Below are positions 6,601 to 13,729 of a stretch of 32,144 nucleotides of DNA, in pieces (the first letter of the stretch is position 1; every line of letters begins with the position of its first letter). The translations under genes were made by a program, and so were the position numbers. Source of the stretch: Vulcanimicrobiota bacterium (GTDB lineage: Bacteria > Vulcanimicrobiota > Vulcanimicrobiia > Vulcanimicrobiales > Vulcanimicrobiaceae); assembly GCA_013044185.1 (NCBI GenBank), contig JABEUX010000004.1, forward strand, positions 1-32,144, in the 5' to 3' direction. The notes below the pieces were generated by a model. The model was not told the origin of the DNA, did not search any database, and saw nothing but the letters and a program-made list of their open reading frames with translations.

Positions 6601-8220
6601 CTACCCTCTATGCAGTGCGATTGCGGCGACGCGAAAGACGACAAGCCCGACCGCTAATATGAGGTACACTCGTAAGATAATGAGCCACACGCGACTGAGC
6701 GGCGTTAGGCGCACCTTGGGAAGCGATGCGAGCGGCGGCATCTGCCACTCGTGGCGCATCGAACGCTCGTAAAACATGTCGTCGTTTGGATCGGATGGCG
6801 CAAAAGCCATCCATACACCCGCGACGACTGTCAGTAAAGCGCCGATGCCAAGGATCCAGAGAATTTGAATGGCGTCGATCGCCGGAAAGAGCGTAGCGGC
6901 GGTGAGTACGACCGAGAGCATGAGGAGCGCGGCGATCACAATGCCCGTAAAGATGTTCGTGCGACGTGTGTTTACCCACGGGCCGAGCAGCGGCTTGTCA
7001 TTGGAGAGCAGCAGCAAGAACACGGTCGCGCTCGGGAGCAACACCCCCGCGAGCACCTGCACCGCGTTCGTGAGGAGCCCGAGAGGGCTTCCAGGAATAA
7101 GCACGATTGCTGCGGCGATTGCGATCAGACCGGCGTAGACCAGATAGAAGACCGGGGCGTCGCTAACCTTACGATGAAGCGAGTGATTCAACGAGATTAC
7201 GTCACCTATGGCGTACGCAGTTGAGAGCGAAACGGCGGCCGCGCCGATGATCGCGGCATCCATAAGGGCAAGCGCGAACAAATCGCCGGGAAGTCGGCCA
7301 ACGTAATGCGCGATTCCGGCAGCAACCGCGCCCGTGTCTTGAAAGTTTCCAAACTCCTTATGACCGGCGAAAGCGCCCGCCGTAGACGAGAATATCGCGA
7401 ATCCTCCAAGAATAACGAACACGATTCCGAGTGCGAGATCCCAACGTTCGTAATTGAGCCATCGAGTCGTGATCCGCTTATCGATCACATAGCTTTGCTG
7501 GAAGAAAAGTTGCCAAGGGGCGACGGTCGTTCCCACGATGCCGATAATGAGGATCATAACGACGCCCAGATCCGTTCCTTTTGGCATACCGATAACGAAA
7601 AAATCATGTACGGATTGTCCGATCGGTGCATGCACGATCAGGAGCAGCGGGAGCATCAACAAGCTGCCGAAGCACAACACCAGTGCAAATCGTTCGAACC
7701 GTCGGAAATTTCCCGTTGCCGCACCCGCCATCACGAACACCGCGGCGATTGCGACGCCCAGCATTTTTGGTAAACCGAAGTAATCGAGCGCGAGGCTGAT
7801 CCCGATAAACTCCGTAACGATTGTCAATGCGTTAAGAATGAAAAGGTCGATGACGCTAAAGGCGCCCCAAAACTTGCCAAAGCGCTCGATGATCAGGCGC
7901 GCATGGCCAACGCGTGTGACCGCGCCGAGGCGCAGAACCATTTCCTGGTTTACGAAGAGCACTGGAATCAGGAGCAAGAGCGTCCACAGCAGCGTCGTGC
8001 CATAGTTTTGAGCCGCCTGTGCGTAGGTTGAGAATGCACCCGCATCGTTATCGCCGACCATAACGATCAAGCCCGGACCAACAATCGCCGCAAACGCGAC
8101 GAGCTTCGCCCAAAGCCCTTTGCGCGAAGCGGTGTCGTTCTTAGCAATGGTGCCCAACGCACCGCGAATATCGCCCGCGTGCATCCCATCGAGATGCGCG
8201 GCTTCGAATTGTTCCGTCAT
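6601..8220 (-). CDS. NRAMP-family divalent metal transporter with non-canonical binding motifs
   Basis: A 539-residue integral membrane protein with at least eleven predicted membrane segments and a hydrophilic N-terminus of about 40 residues. The first segment, GPGLIVMVGDNDAGAFSTYAQ, aligns with the NRAMP TM1 region. The metal-binding DPGN becomes D59-A-G-A62, keeping the Asp but losing the Pro and Asn. The TM6 motif MPHN becomes A234-P-W-Q237 in GTTVAPWQLFFQQS, so the methionine typical of Mn/Fe transporters is absent. Such losses occur in NRAMP-related magnesium transporters and other divergent clades, so calling it MntH would be unsafe. Start ATG 8220 has a strong GGAGGA eight bases upstream, located inside the end of the small ORF at 8225-8368. 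The substrate is uncertain. Confidence 0.88.
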   Translation of the reverse strand: MTEQFEAAHLDGMHAGDIRGALGTIAKNDTASRKGLWAKLVAFAAIVGPGLIVMVGDNDAGAFSTYAQAAQNYGTTLLWTLLLLIPVLFVNQEMVLRLGAVTRVGHARLIIERFGKFWGAFSVIDLFILNALTIVTEFIGISLALDYFGLPKMLGVAIAAVFVMAGAATGNFRRFERFALVLCFGSLLMLPLLLIVHAPIGQSVHDFFVIGMPKGTDLGVVMILIIGIVGTTVAPWQLFFQQSYVIDKRITTRWLNYERWDLALGIVFVILGGFAIFSSTAGAFAGHKEFGNFQDTGAVAAGIAHYVGRLPGDLFALALMDAAIIGAAAVSLSTAYAIGDVISLNHSLHRKVSDAPVFYLVYAGLIAIAAAIVLIPGSPLGLLTNAVQVLAGVLLPSATVFLLLLSNDKPLLGPWVNTRRTNIFTGIVIAALLMLSVVLTAATLFPAIDAIQILWILGIGALLTVVAGVWMAFAPSDPNDDMFYERSMRHEWQMPPLASLPKVRLTPLSRVWLIILRVYLILAVGLVVFRVAAIALHRG

Positions 8221-8224
8221 CGGC

Positions 8225-8368
8225 CTATCCTCCGAAGAGGGCGCGGTAGACGCCGAACGGAGCGCGATCACCGAACTGACCTGCGCGTAGGTTGTCGTTG
8301 TGGGGCGGGCTCATGCCACGGAGGCGAGCGAGGGCAGCACCAAATAGGGATGCCAGGATTTTTTTCAT
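8225..8368 (-). CDS. 47-residue ORF coupled to the NRAMP-like gene
   Basis: A short frame from ATG 8368 to TAG 8225-8227, ending four bases before the transporter start. It starts MKKILASLFGAALARL, a short basic-hydrophobic segment, continues with a polar stretch and ends DRAPFGVYRALFGG. An AAGG lies nine bases upstream of the ATG. The transporter's own GGAGGA sits in the last codons of this ORF, an arrangement typical of translational coupling. It could be a leader peptide, a small membrane partner of the transporter, or chance. I recognise no family. Confidence 0.5.
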   Translation of the reverse strand: MKKILASLFGAALARLRGMSPPHNDNLRAGQFGDRAPFGVYRALFGG

Positions 8369-8370
8369 GA

Positions 8371-8891
8371 CACATTACCTTCAAAAGCTTACGGTTGGCC
8401 GCGCCCGACGTACGAACGCAGCAGAAAAAAATTGAGTCATCTTGAATCGGTTGCAAGATTGGCTTCTACTAGGCCCATCGTCCATGGCTTGACATCACCC
8501 CCTTTCAAAATGAAAACTGCCGCACGCATCCTCGCAAGCGACAGTTCAAGAAATCCCAAACGGCTCGGCCGTGGATTTTCCCTCACCGTCGAGCTTTAGC
8601 ACCGCACACCGTAGAGTCCCGAGGAACTCAACCGCATTAGATTCCGCCTTGATTCGGCGGGATCTGGTCAACCCATTGGGGTCTCTCGACCTTTCTGGGC
8701 AGCGGCATTTTTTGTGCGGACGCCTCACCTAACGAGGAATCCTCAGCAAGAATACGCGCCGCACGGTAGGACTGTCAAGTCGAAAGGAGCACTTTGGAGC
8801 GCCCAATCATTGGCTCCGTTCCGACATTACGAGCAATGTATTCCACAACCGCCGTCAGGCTAGATATATCCGCACGGGTTTTGTCGACCGG
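8371..8891. other. Intergenic stretch without a convincing gene
   Basis: About 520 bases between the 47-residue ORF and the metX stop. Two short frames exist, 8546-8728 on the minus strand and 8794-8994 on the plus strand. Neither has a persuasive ribosome site or family resemblance, and the second runs into metX antisense. The region must carry the promoter for the NRAMP unit and the 3' end of the met operon. No tRNA, IS terminal repeat or clear terminator was found apart from the dyad at 8439-8459. Confidence 0.5.
8439..8459 (-). promoter_or_regulatory. Dyad upstream of the NRAMP unit
   Basis: ATCTTG and CAAGAT flank a 9-base spacer (8439-8444 and 8454-8459). On the minus strand it is followed about seven bases later by seven T residues (8431-8425). 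It could be a regulator-binding dyad for the transporter or a weak terminator upstream of it. It lies about 70 bases before the 47-residue ORF start. The stem is only 6 bp. Confidence 0.25.
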
Positions 8892-9854
8892 TTATTGCGT
8901 CGTCGCTCCAGTGGGTACAATGTTGTACCGCATATGTCGCGTAAGCAGTTGGGCGAGCGCTGCGTCCTCGGCGAGGAAGGCATCGTGGCCGTGATCGCTG
9001 CGAAACTCAAGATAGCCAGCGTCGATTCCCGCGCATGCGATGCGTTCGGCGGCATCGCGCACTTCGCGCGCCGGGAAGAGCGTGTCCGAGGAGATGCCCA
9101 CAAACGTGAGTGGCGGCGTCCTTTCCGGCCACCGTGCCTCGCTCAGATCGAAGGAATCCATCGCATGCGTGAGCGTGCGATAGGTCTCGGCGTCGATGCG
9201 CTCGATGAGTTTCGCCGCCTGTGCATCGAGGAAGCCCTCCACATCGAAGCCCGTTCGACCGTTGCGGTCGGGGCGACGTCCATGTCGTCGCGAGAGCAGG
9301 GCATCGCTTTTGTACGACAGCATGGCGATCTTGCGGGCCAATCCGAGCCCGGCGATGGGATCGAGCGCGAGTGCATCGCGTTGAATCGTATTGAACGCGA
9401 TCGCGGTCGTCCCGGTGCGATCCGGCGCGCCGATTACGATGGCGCGGCCGATGCGCTCGGGAGCGTCGTGCGCCCACTGGAGCGCCTGCATGCCGCCCAT
9501 CGATCCGCCGATCGCGAGATCGATCCGTTCGATGCCGAGGCGGTCGAGTGCGCGCCGTTGCGCGCGCACGATATCGGCGATGGTGATGCGCTCGCGCGTC
9601 TGCGTCGATCCGTAACAGGAGCCGAGCATATTGATGCCGACGATGCAGTGCTCGCGGGGATCGAGGAGTGCGCCCTCGCCGACGATTCCCGGCCACCATG
9701 CTGCGGCGCGATGATCGCCGGTGAGCGCGTGGAGAACGAGCGCGACGCGCCCGCAGTTCGGATCGCCGTAGATCGCGACGCGCTGCTCGACGGCGGGCAG
9801 TATCTGCCCGCCGTCGAGCTCGAGTGCGCCGATCGCTATCGTCCGTTCGGTCAC
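8892..9854 (-). CDS. metX: Homoserine O-acyltransferase (MetX family)
   Basis: An alpha/beta-hydrolase that acylates homoserine, normally with acetyl-CoA, making the substrate for MetY. The 320-residue protein shows [11 protein letters not shown] near residue 40, the nucleophile elbow [13 protein letters not shown] with Ser118, Asp257 in SSDTLFP and His290 in SDHGHDAFL: a complete catalytic triad. It is shorter than usual (about 350-380 residues). The insertion after GSTxP that many MetX proteins have is missing, since SCYGSTQ runs almost directly into [10 protein letters not shown]. Acetyl versus succinyl specificity cannot be read from this. Start GTG 9854 overlaps the metY stop (GTGA). It is last in hom-metY-metX. 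Confidence 0.93.
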   Translation of the reverse strand: MTERTIAIGALELDGGQILPAVEQRVAIYGDPNCGRVALVLHALTGDHRAAAWWPGIVGEGALLDPREHCIVGINMLGSCYGSTQTRERITIADIVRAQRRALDRLGIERIDLAIGGSMGGMQALQWAHDAPERIGRAIVIGAPDRTGTTAIAFNTIQRDALALDPIAGLGLARKIAMLSYKSDALLSRRHGRRPDRNGRTGFDVEGFLDAQAAKLIERIDAETYRTLTHAMDSFDLSEARWPERTPPLTFVGISSDTLFPAREVRDAAERIACAGIDAGYLEFRSDHGHDAFLAEDAALAQLLTRHMRYNIVPTGATTQ

Positions 9855-11146
9855 GATCCTAGAGCGCCCGCGAGGTCGGCGATGATATCCTCAATATCTT
9901 CGATGCCGACGGAGAGCCGAATCGTACTCTCGGTAACTCCGCTCGCCAACCGTTCTTGCGGCCGCAACTGTCGGTGCGTCGTCGAAGCGGGGTGGATCGC
10001 GAGCGACTTTGCGTCACCGACATTGGCGAGCAGCGAGAAGAGCTGCAAGCGATCGATCGCCGCGCGAGCTTCAGCCTCGCCGCCGCGCACGTCGAAGGTA
10101 ACGATCGCTCCCGCACCCTTCGGAAGATAGCGTCGAGCGAGCGGATGCTGAGGATCGCTTTCCAGGCCGGGGTAGCGCACCGAGGCGACGCGGGGATGTT
10201 CGGCGAGATACTCGGCAACCTTGGTGGCGTTGGCGACATGCCGTTCGATGCGCACTCCTAGGGTTTCGAGCCCTTGTAATAGCAGCCAGGCATTAAATGG
10301 GGAGAGTGCGGCGCCGATATCGCGCAGCAGCTGCACGCGCGCCTTCACGATATATGCCGCCGCTCCGAATGCGGCGGCGTATTCGATATCGTTGTAGGTC
10401 GGGTCGGGATTCGTAAACTCCGAGTGGCGTGAGCTCTCTGCCCAATCGAAGCGGCCGCCGTCGACGATGATTCCGCCGATCGCTACGCCGTGTCCGCCGA
10501 TAAATTTCGTCGCCGAATGGACGACGATATCGGCGCCGTACTCGATCGGCCGTAGCAGGTACGGCGTCGCAAGCGTGTTGTCGACGATGAGCGGTAGCGA
10601 ATGGCGGTGAGCGATTTCTGCGACGCTGGAGATGTCGAGCACGTCCAGGCGCGGATTGCCGATACTCTCGCCGTAGAGCGCTTTTGTCGTTGGGCGAATC
10701 GCCGCCTCGATCGCAGCGAGATCGGAGAAATCGACGAGCGATACGGTGATACCGAATCGCTGCAGCGTATGTGCGAATGCGTTATAGGTGCCGCCGTAGA
10801 GCGAGGCGGAGCTGACGATATGGTCGCCGGCTCCGGCGAGATTGAGGATGGAGTAGATCGCCGCAGCTTGGCCGCTCGCGACGGCGAGCGCGCCGACGCC
10901 GCCTTCGAGTTCGGCGATGCGTTTTTCTAAAACGTCGGTGGTGGGATTATTGATACGGGTGTAAATATTGCCAAACTCTTCGAGCCCGAAGAGTCGTCCG
11001 GCGTGTGCGGTGTCGTCGAAGCGATAGGAGGTGGTCTGATAGATCGGGAGCGCGCGGGATTTGGTGGTCGGATCGCCGTCGAAGGCGGCGTGAAGGGCGA
11101 GCGTGTTAAGGCCCCGAGATCGGGTCTCTTGGGTGGTTACGGACAT
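9851..11146 (-). CDS. metY: O-acetylhomoserine sulfhydrylase (PLP-dependent)
   Basis: A Cys/Met-metabolism PLP enzyme of 431 residues that joins sulfide to O-acetylhomoserine to give homocysteine. Seen in order: [11 protein letters not shown], the [22 protein letters not shown] segment, [30 protein letters not shown] and the PLP-Lys motif [10 protein letters not shown] with Lys214. The C-terminus has [15 protein letters not shown]. Length and the long substrate loop fit MetY rather than cystathionine gamma-synthase (about 390 residues). Start ATG 11146 follows AAAGGA. It lies 15 bases after hom and overlaps metX by four bases. A decayed paralogue of its 3' end lies at 6430-6566. Confidence 0.95.
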   Translation of the reverse strand: MSVTTQETRSRGLNTLALHAAFDGDPTTKSRALPIYQTTSYRFDDTAHAGRLFGLEEFGNIYTRINNPTTDVLEKRIAELEGGVGALAVASGQAAAIYSILNLAGAGDHIVSSASLYGGTYNAFAHTLQRFGITVSLVDFSDLAAIEAAIRPTTKALYGESIGNPRLDVLDISSVAEIAHRHSLPLIVDNTLATPYLLRPIEYGADIVVHSATKFIGGHGVAIGGIIVDGGRFDWAESSRHSEFTNPDPTYNDIEYAAAFGAAAYIVKARVQLLRDIGAALSPFNAWLLLQGLETLGVRIERHVANATKVAEYLAEHPRVASVRYPGLESDPQHPLARRYLPKGAGAIVTFDVRGGEAEARAAIDRLQLFSLLANVGDAKSLAIHPASTTHRQLRPQERLASGVTESTIRLSVGIEDIEDIIADLAGALGS

Positions 11147-11161
11147 GAGATGGTCCTTTCG

Positions 11162-12271
11162 TTAGCGTGCCGACGATGAGTGCGCAGCATCGAGCTGCGT
11201 CGCCGGAGATGTGAGGAATCCATCGTTCCAGATGGCGAGCGTGTCGGGAAAGATCGGGCGAATGTCGAGAATCGGCGTGAAGCCATCGATGCGATCGTTG
11301 CGCTGCGTGCGGGCGACGATGCCACGCAGCACGTCGGCGATATCGCCGAGAATCGCGCTTGAAGTTGCGGGGCGCCCCGCGCCGACGCCGCGGAGGTAGA
11401 GCTCGCCGGCGTCACGCGCGCGTAATAGAACGCCGTTCTGCGCGCCCTCAAGCGCGCCGAGTGGATGATCGCGAGGAACGAGCGCCGGAGCGACCTCCGC
11501 TGCGATGCCGTCCTCATCGCGTCGTGCCGCTGCGAGGAGTTTCATGCGGTAGCCGCGCTTCCTATAGCGGCGCAACGCATCGCCGTCGATGCCGCGAATG
11601 CCGCGATATCGCAGGCGCGGCGTAATCGCGGCGGCGCCGAAGGCTCGTTGAACGAGAATGGCGAGTTTATGCGCGCTATCGACGCCGTCGATATCCTCGC
11701 TGGGATCGGCTTCGGCGAAGCCGGCGCGTTGTGCGTCGGCGAGCGCTTCTTCGAAGCTTCCACCCTGCTCCATCGCGCTAAGGATGGCGTTGCACGTGCC
11801 GTTGAGGACGCCGACGAAGCTCTCGATGGGATCGCCCGCGAGTGCCTCGTCGATCGTTCGCAGAATCGGGAGCGCGCCGCCGACCGCCGCTTCGTATCGC
11901 AGGCTCAAGCCGCGCCGCGCCGCGAGAGCATGAAGCCGTGGGCCCTGCGAACCGATCAGCGCCTTGTTCGCAGTAACGACGTGGCAACCGCGTTCGAGCG
12001 CACGCTCGACGAACTCCGCAGCGAGCGTCGTCCCGCCCATCGTCTCGACGACGAGATCGATACGATGATCTGCGAGCAGAGCGTTCGCCGAATCGATGAG
12101 CAAGGAGCGTGGGATTCCCTCGGCACGAGCGGTAGCGAGCGAGCGCACGGCAATGGCGTGGACGGTATGGTCGACGCCGTAGACGTGCGGCTCTTTTGCG
12201 AGTAAGCGCTGGGCGACGCCGCCGCCGACGACGCCGCAGCCGAGAATACCGATTCCGATTGATGCTTGCAT
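11162..12271 (-). CDS. hom: Homoserine dehydrogenase
   Basis: Reduces aspartate semialdehyde to homoserine, the branch point to threonine and methionine. The 369-residue product has the NAD(P)-binding loop GILGCGVVGGGV at residues 8-19, ETMGG, VVTANKALI, YEAAVGGALPIL, GVLNGTCNAIL and the catalytic-domain EADPSEDIDGVDSAHKLAIL. The C-terminal ACT regulatory domain of many Hom proteins (about 430 residues) is absent, so allosteric threonine inhibition through ACT is not expected. Start ATG 12271 has AGGAGG seven bases upstream. It is the first gene of hom-metY-metX and sits behind a leader with a terminator-like hairpin. Confidence 0.95.
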   Translation of the reverse strand: MQASIGIGILGCGVVGGGVAQRLLAKEPHVYGVDHTVHAIAVRSLATARAEGIPRSLLIDSANALLADHRIDLVVETMGGTTLAAEFVERALERGCHVVTANKALIGSQGPRLHALAARRGLSLRYEAAVGGALPILRTIDEALAGDPIESFVGVLNGTCNAILSAMEQGGSFEEALADAQRAGFAEADPSEDIDGVDSAHKLAILVQRAFGAAAITPRLRYRGIRGIDGDALRRYRKRGYRMKLLAAARRDEDGIAAEVAPALVPRDHPLGALEGAQNGVLLRARDAGELYLRGVGAGRPATSSAILGDIADVLRGIVARTQRNDRIDGFTPILDIRPIFPDTLAIWNDGFLTSPATQLDAAHSSSAR

Positions 12272-12309
12272 GGGTCTGCCTCCTGGTGAGATGAGGAAAG
12301 CGACTGAGG

Positions 12310-12347
12310 AAATGAAAGCGCCCCCGTCGCTGCTGCGACGGGGGCGC
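12310..12347 (-). terminator. Intrinsic terminator/attenuator hairpin in the hom leader
   Basis: Read on the minus strand, GCGCCCCCGTCGC, loop AGCA, then GCGACGGGGGCGC form a perfect 13-bp GC stem (12347-12318), followed by TTTCATTT. It lies between the promoter at 12463-12491 and the hom ribosome site. Read-through must therefore be allowed for hom expression, which suggests conditional termination. An upstream copy of GCGACGG (12407-12401) can pair with CCGTCGC of the 5' arm as an antiterminator. Confidence 0.72.
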
Positions 12348-12456
12348 CTAGGTCGATGGTGAGCGCCGAGCGCTCTACGTCATCGCAAATGGCAACCTCG
12401 CCGTCGCGCGCTTGGCGGAACAGCAAGTGGACATTCGCGAGGCGAACGAGATCATG
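12348..12456 (-). promoter_or_regulatory. Structured 5' leader of hom-metY-metX
   Basis: Expected transcript from about 12456 to the terminator. It contains a short ORF (12375-12455), the small perfect hairpin GAGCGC-TCG-GCGCTC just after that ORF (about 12379-12365), and GCGACGG at 12407-12401, which duplicates the terminator 3' arm and so can compete for the 5' arm. This is the standard geometry of an attenuator or a terminating riboswitch. I do not see the conserved cores of SAM-I, SAM-II or SAM-IV aptamers by eye, so the sensing mechanism is open. Confidence 0.5.
12375..12455 (-). CDS. Possible 26-residue leader peptide of the hom operon
   Basis: The ATG at 12455 lies seven bases past the -10 box, almost exactly at the expected transcription start, so it would be translated with essentially no 5' leader. 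The product begins MISFASRMSTCC and ends FAMT before TAG. It has three Met, three Thr and two Cys in 26 residues, but no run of one regulatory codon. The antiterminator element GCGACGG lies within its coding sequence and the stop falls just before the next hairpin. Another frame across the leader also stays open, so coding status is uncertain. Confidence 0.35.
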   Translation of the reverse strand: MISFASRMSTCCSAKRATARLPFAMT

Positions 12457-12462
12457 GCGTGC

Positions 12463-12491
12463 ATAGTACCCCATGCCCACGGATCCGTCAA
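12463..12491 (-). promoter_or_regulatory. Sigma-70-type promoter of hom-metY-metX
   Basis: On the minus strand TTGACG (12491-12486), a 17-base spacer and TACTAT (12468-12463) make a near-consensus housekeeping promoter. Start of transcription is expected near 12455-12457, about 185 bases before the hom ATG, leaving room for the leader and attenuator. Confidence 0.7.
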
Positions 12492-12506
12492 GCGAGGAGT
12501 TGTCGT

Positions 12507-12533
12507 TAACGAAATCGTGACGCATGCCGACCT
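12507..12533 (+). promoter_or_regulatory. Possible sigma-28-like promoter for the small gene at 12557
   Basis: TAAC (12507-12510), 15 bases, then GCCGACCT (12526-12533) compare with the flagellar sigma consensus TAAA-N15-GCCGATAA. The match is partial (3 of 4 and 5 of 8). It is 23 bases before the ATG, and the downstream gene resembles a motility-associated family, so the two weak signals agree. Confidence 0.3.
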
Positions 12534-12556
12534 CACGATTCGAAGGTGATGCTTAA

Positions 12557-12778
12557 ATGCTCGGCAATATCGCGGAGACGCTGTGCCGTTGGGTGCGGCC
12601 GTACTGGAAAGGTATGTGGACACGGATGAGTATCTCCTCGATTACCTCCGCTTCGGTAGGGGTACAGAGCGCCGTCAAGTCGCTCGTTACGACGCAACAG
12701 GAAGCGCAGTCGGAGGCGACTGCCGGCATTAAAGATGGTGACGAAAACGTCGGCACCAACGTCAACCAGACCGCATAG
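12557..12778 (+). CDS. Small YjfB-like (putative motility) protein
   Basis: A 73-residue frame with a good ribosome site, AAGGTGAT, six bases before ATG 12557, and an excellent intrinsic terminator 20 bases after the stop. From the internal Met at residue 24 (ATG 12626) the protein reads MSISSITSASVGVQSAVKSL and ends GDENVGTNVNQTA. This resembles the short YjfB family of putative motility proteins: M-I-x-S/A start, a Gln/Ala-rich helix with an L--Q---A pattern, and a terminal G-N-V/I-(D/N). The first 23 residues are Trp- and Arg-rich and atypical, so the true start may be 12626. Nothing flagellar lies nearby. The resemblance is by eye only. Confidence 0.55.
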   Translation: MLGNIAETLCRWVRPYWKGMWTRMSISSITSASVGVQSAVKSLVTTQQEAQSEATAGIKDGDENVGTNVNQTA

Positions 12779-12798
12779 CGCACCTTCTACGGTTGCCG

Positions 12799-12837
12799 GG
12801 GACGCGGGCGTTACAAACGTGCGCGTCCCTTTTATTT
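12799..12837 (+). terminator. Intrinsic terminator of the small plus-strand gene
   Basis: GGGACGCG (12799-12806) pairs with CGCGTCCC (12822-12829). Inside, CGTT and AACG form a second stem around ACA. TTTTATTT follows directly (12830-12837). It is oriented for plus-strand transcripts and sits just outside the convergent thrB stop at 12839. Its presence supports real plus-strand transcription through 12557-12778. Confidence 0.85.
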
Positions 12838-12838
12838 C

Positions 12839-13729
12839 CTACGATACAGTGCGAACGAGCAATCCCCGCGCACTCGGGCGCAGGCGCAGCGTTGCGCTCG
12901 CGATCCCGGCATCGGTAAAGCGCGCCCGCAACTCCTCGCCGATGCGCCGTGCGTCGGCGCGTACATCGAGCAACGCGACGACCGTTGGCCCCGCACCGGA
13001 GAGCGCAACGCCCCGCACGCCGGGCGCGTCGTAGGCGAGGAGCGCGGGCAATCCGGGAATCTTTGCGGCGCGATAGGGCTGATGGATGCGGTCGTTCATC
13101 GCCGCGCGCAGGCAATCGAGCTTGCCCGATGCGAGTGCAGCTCCGAGCAATGCGGCCCGCTGTACCGAAAACACGGTGTCGGCGCGAGAATAGCGCGCGG
13201 GGAGTAGCGAGCGCGCTGCTGCGGTCGAGAGATCGATCTGCGGAATCGTGAAGAGCGCGATCGTATCGCGTAGCGGCGGCAAGCGCACGACGTTGCGCGC
13301 GTCGCACGCGATGGTGGTGCCTCCATAGAGGGCGGCGAGGGCGTTATCGGGATGCCCCTCGAGTTTGCACGCGAGCGCGGCGATCCGCGAGCGGTCGATG
13401 CGATTCCCCGCCGCTCGTTCTGCGATGCCAAGCGCGAGTATCGTCGCGGCGGCGCTCGATCCCAACCCGGCCCCGAGCGGAATGGCGTTGGTAATATCGA
13501 TGCGGATGCACGGAAGAGCGCCGATGCTATGCATCGCACGCTCGATCGCCTCGCGCAATCCGTCGTGCGTCGGCGCCTGCGGCCCCGGAGCGAAATGCAA
13601 CGCGAATCGACGCGCCGGTGCGACCGTCGCTTGCATGCGCAGCGCGAGCGCTATACCGACCGAATCGAAACCAGGGCCGAGGTTCGCGCTGCTCGCCGGT
13701 GTGCTTACCTGAAAGCTATGCGTCGGCAT
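12839..13729 (-). CDS. thrB: Homoserine kinase
   Basis: A GHMP-family kinase of 296 residues that phosphorylates homoserine for threonine synthase. Visible are the N-terminal TPASSANLGPGFDSVGIAL, the GHMP ATP-binding motif IPLGAGLGSSAA at residues 83-94, EGHPDNALAALYGG and the C-terminal ALSGAGPTVVAL loop. Length is normal. Start ATG 13729 overlaps the end of thrC by 14 bases, so thrC and thrB are coupled. It is the last gene of the argB-tsaD-thrC-thrB unit. No minus-strand T-tract terminator follows it. Confidence 0.95.
   Translation of the reverse strand: MPTHSFQVSTPASSANLGPGFDSVGIALALRMQATVAPARRFALHFAPGPQAPTHDGLREAIERAMHSIGALPCIRIDITNAIPLGAGLGSSAAATILALGIAERAAGNRIDRSRIAALACKLEGHPDNALAALYGGTTIACDARNVVRLPPLRDTIALFTIPQIDLSTAAARSLLPARYSRADTVFSVQRAALLGAALASGKLDCLRAAMNDRIHQPYRAAKIPGLPALLAYDAPGVRGVALSGAGPTVVALLDVRADARRIGEELRARFTDAGIASATLRLRPSARGLLVRTVS

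Noticed and set aside
8546-8728. 60-residue minus-strand ORF in the long intergenic region
   Set aside because: No convincing ribosome site, composition like non-coding sequence and no recognisable family.
8914-8929. Perfect palindrome GGTACAATGTTGTACC
   Set aside because: It lies in the last codons of metX (around RYNIVPTG), and no T-tract follows on the minus strand. Coding sequence explains it.
12272-12460. SAM-I/SAM-II/SAM-IV riboswitch upstream of hom
   Set aside because: No conserved aptamer core could be recognised by eye. Only the terminator/antiterminator arrangement is supported, so no class is assigned.
12762-13307. 181-residue minus-strand ORF overlapping thrB and its 3' flank
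   Set aside because: Arg-rich out-of-frame shadow of thrB that also crosses the plus-strand terminator.
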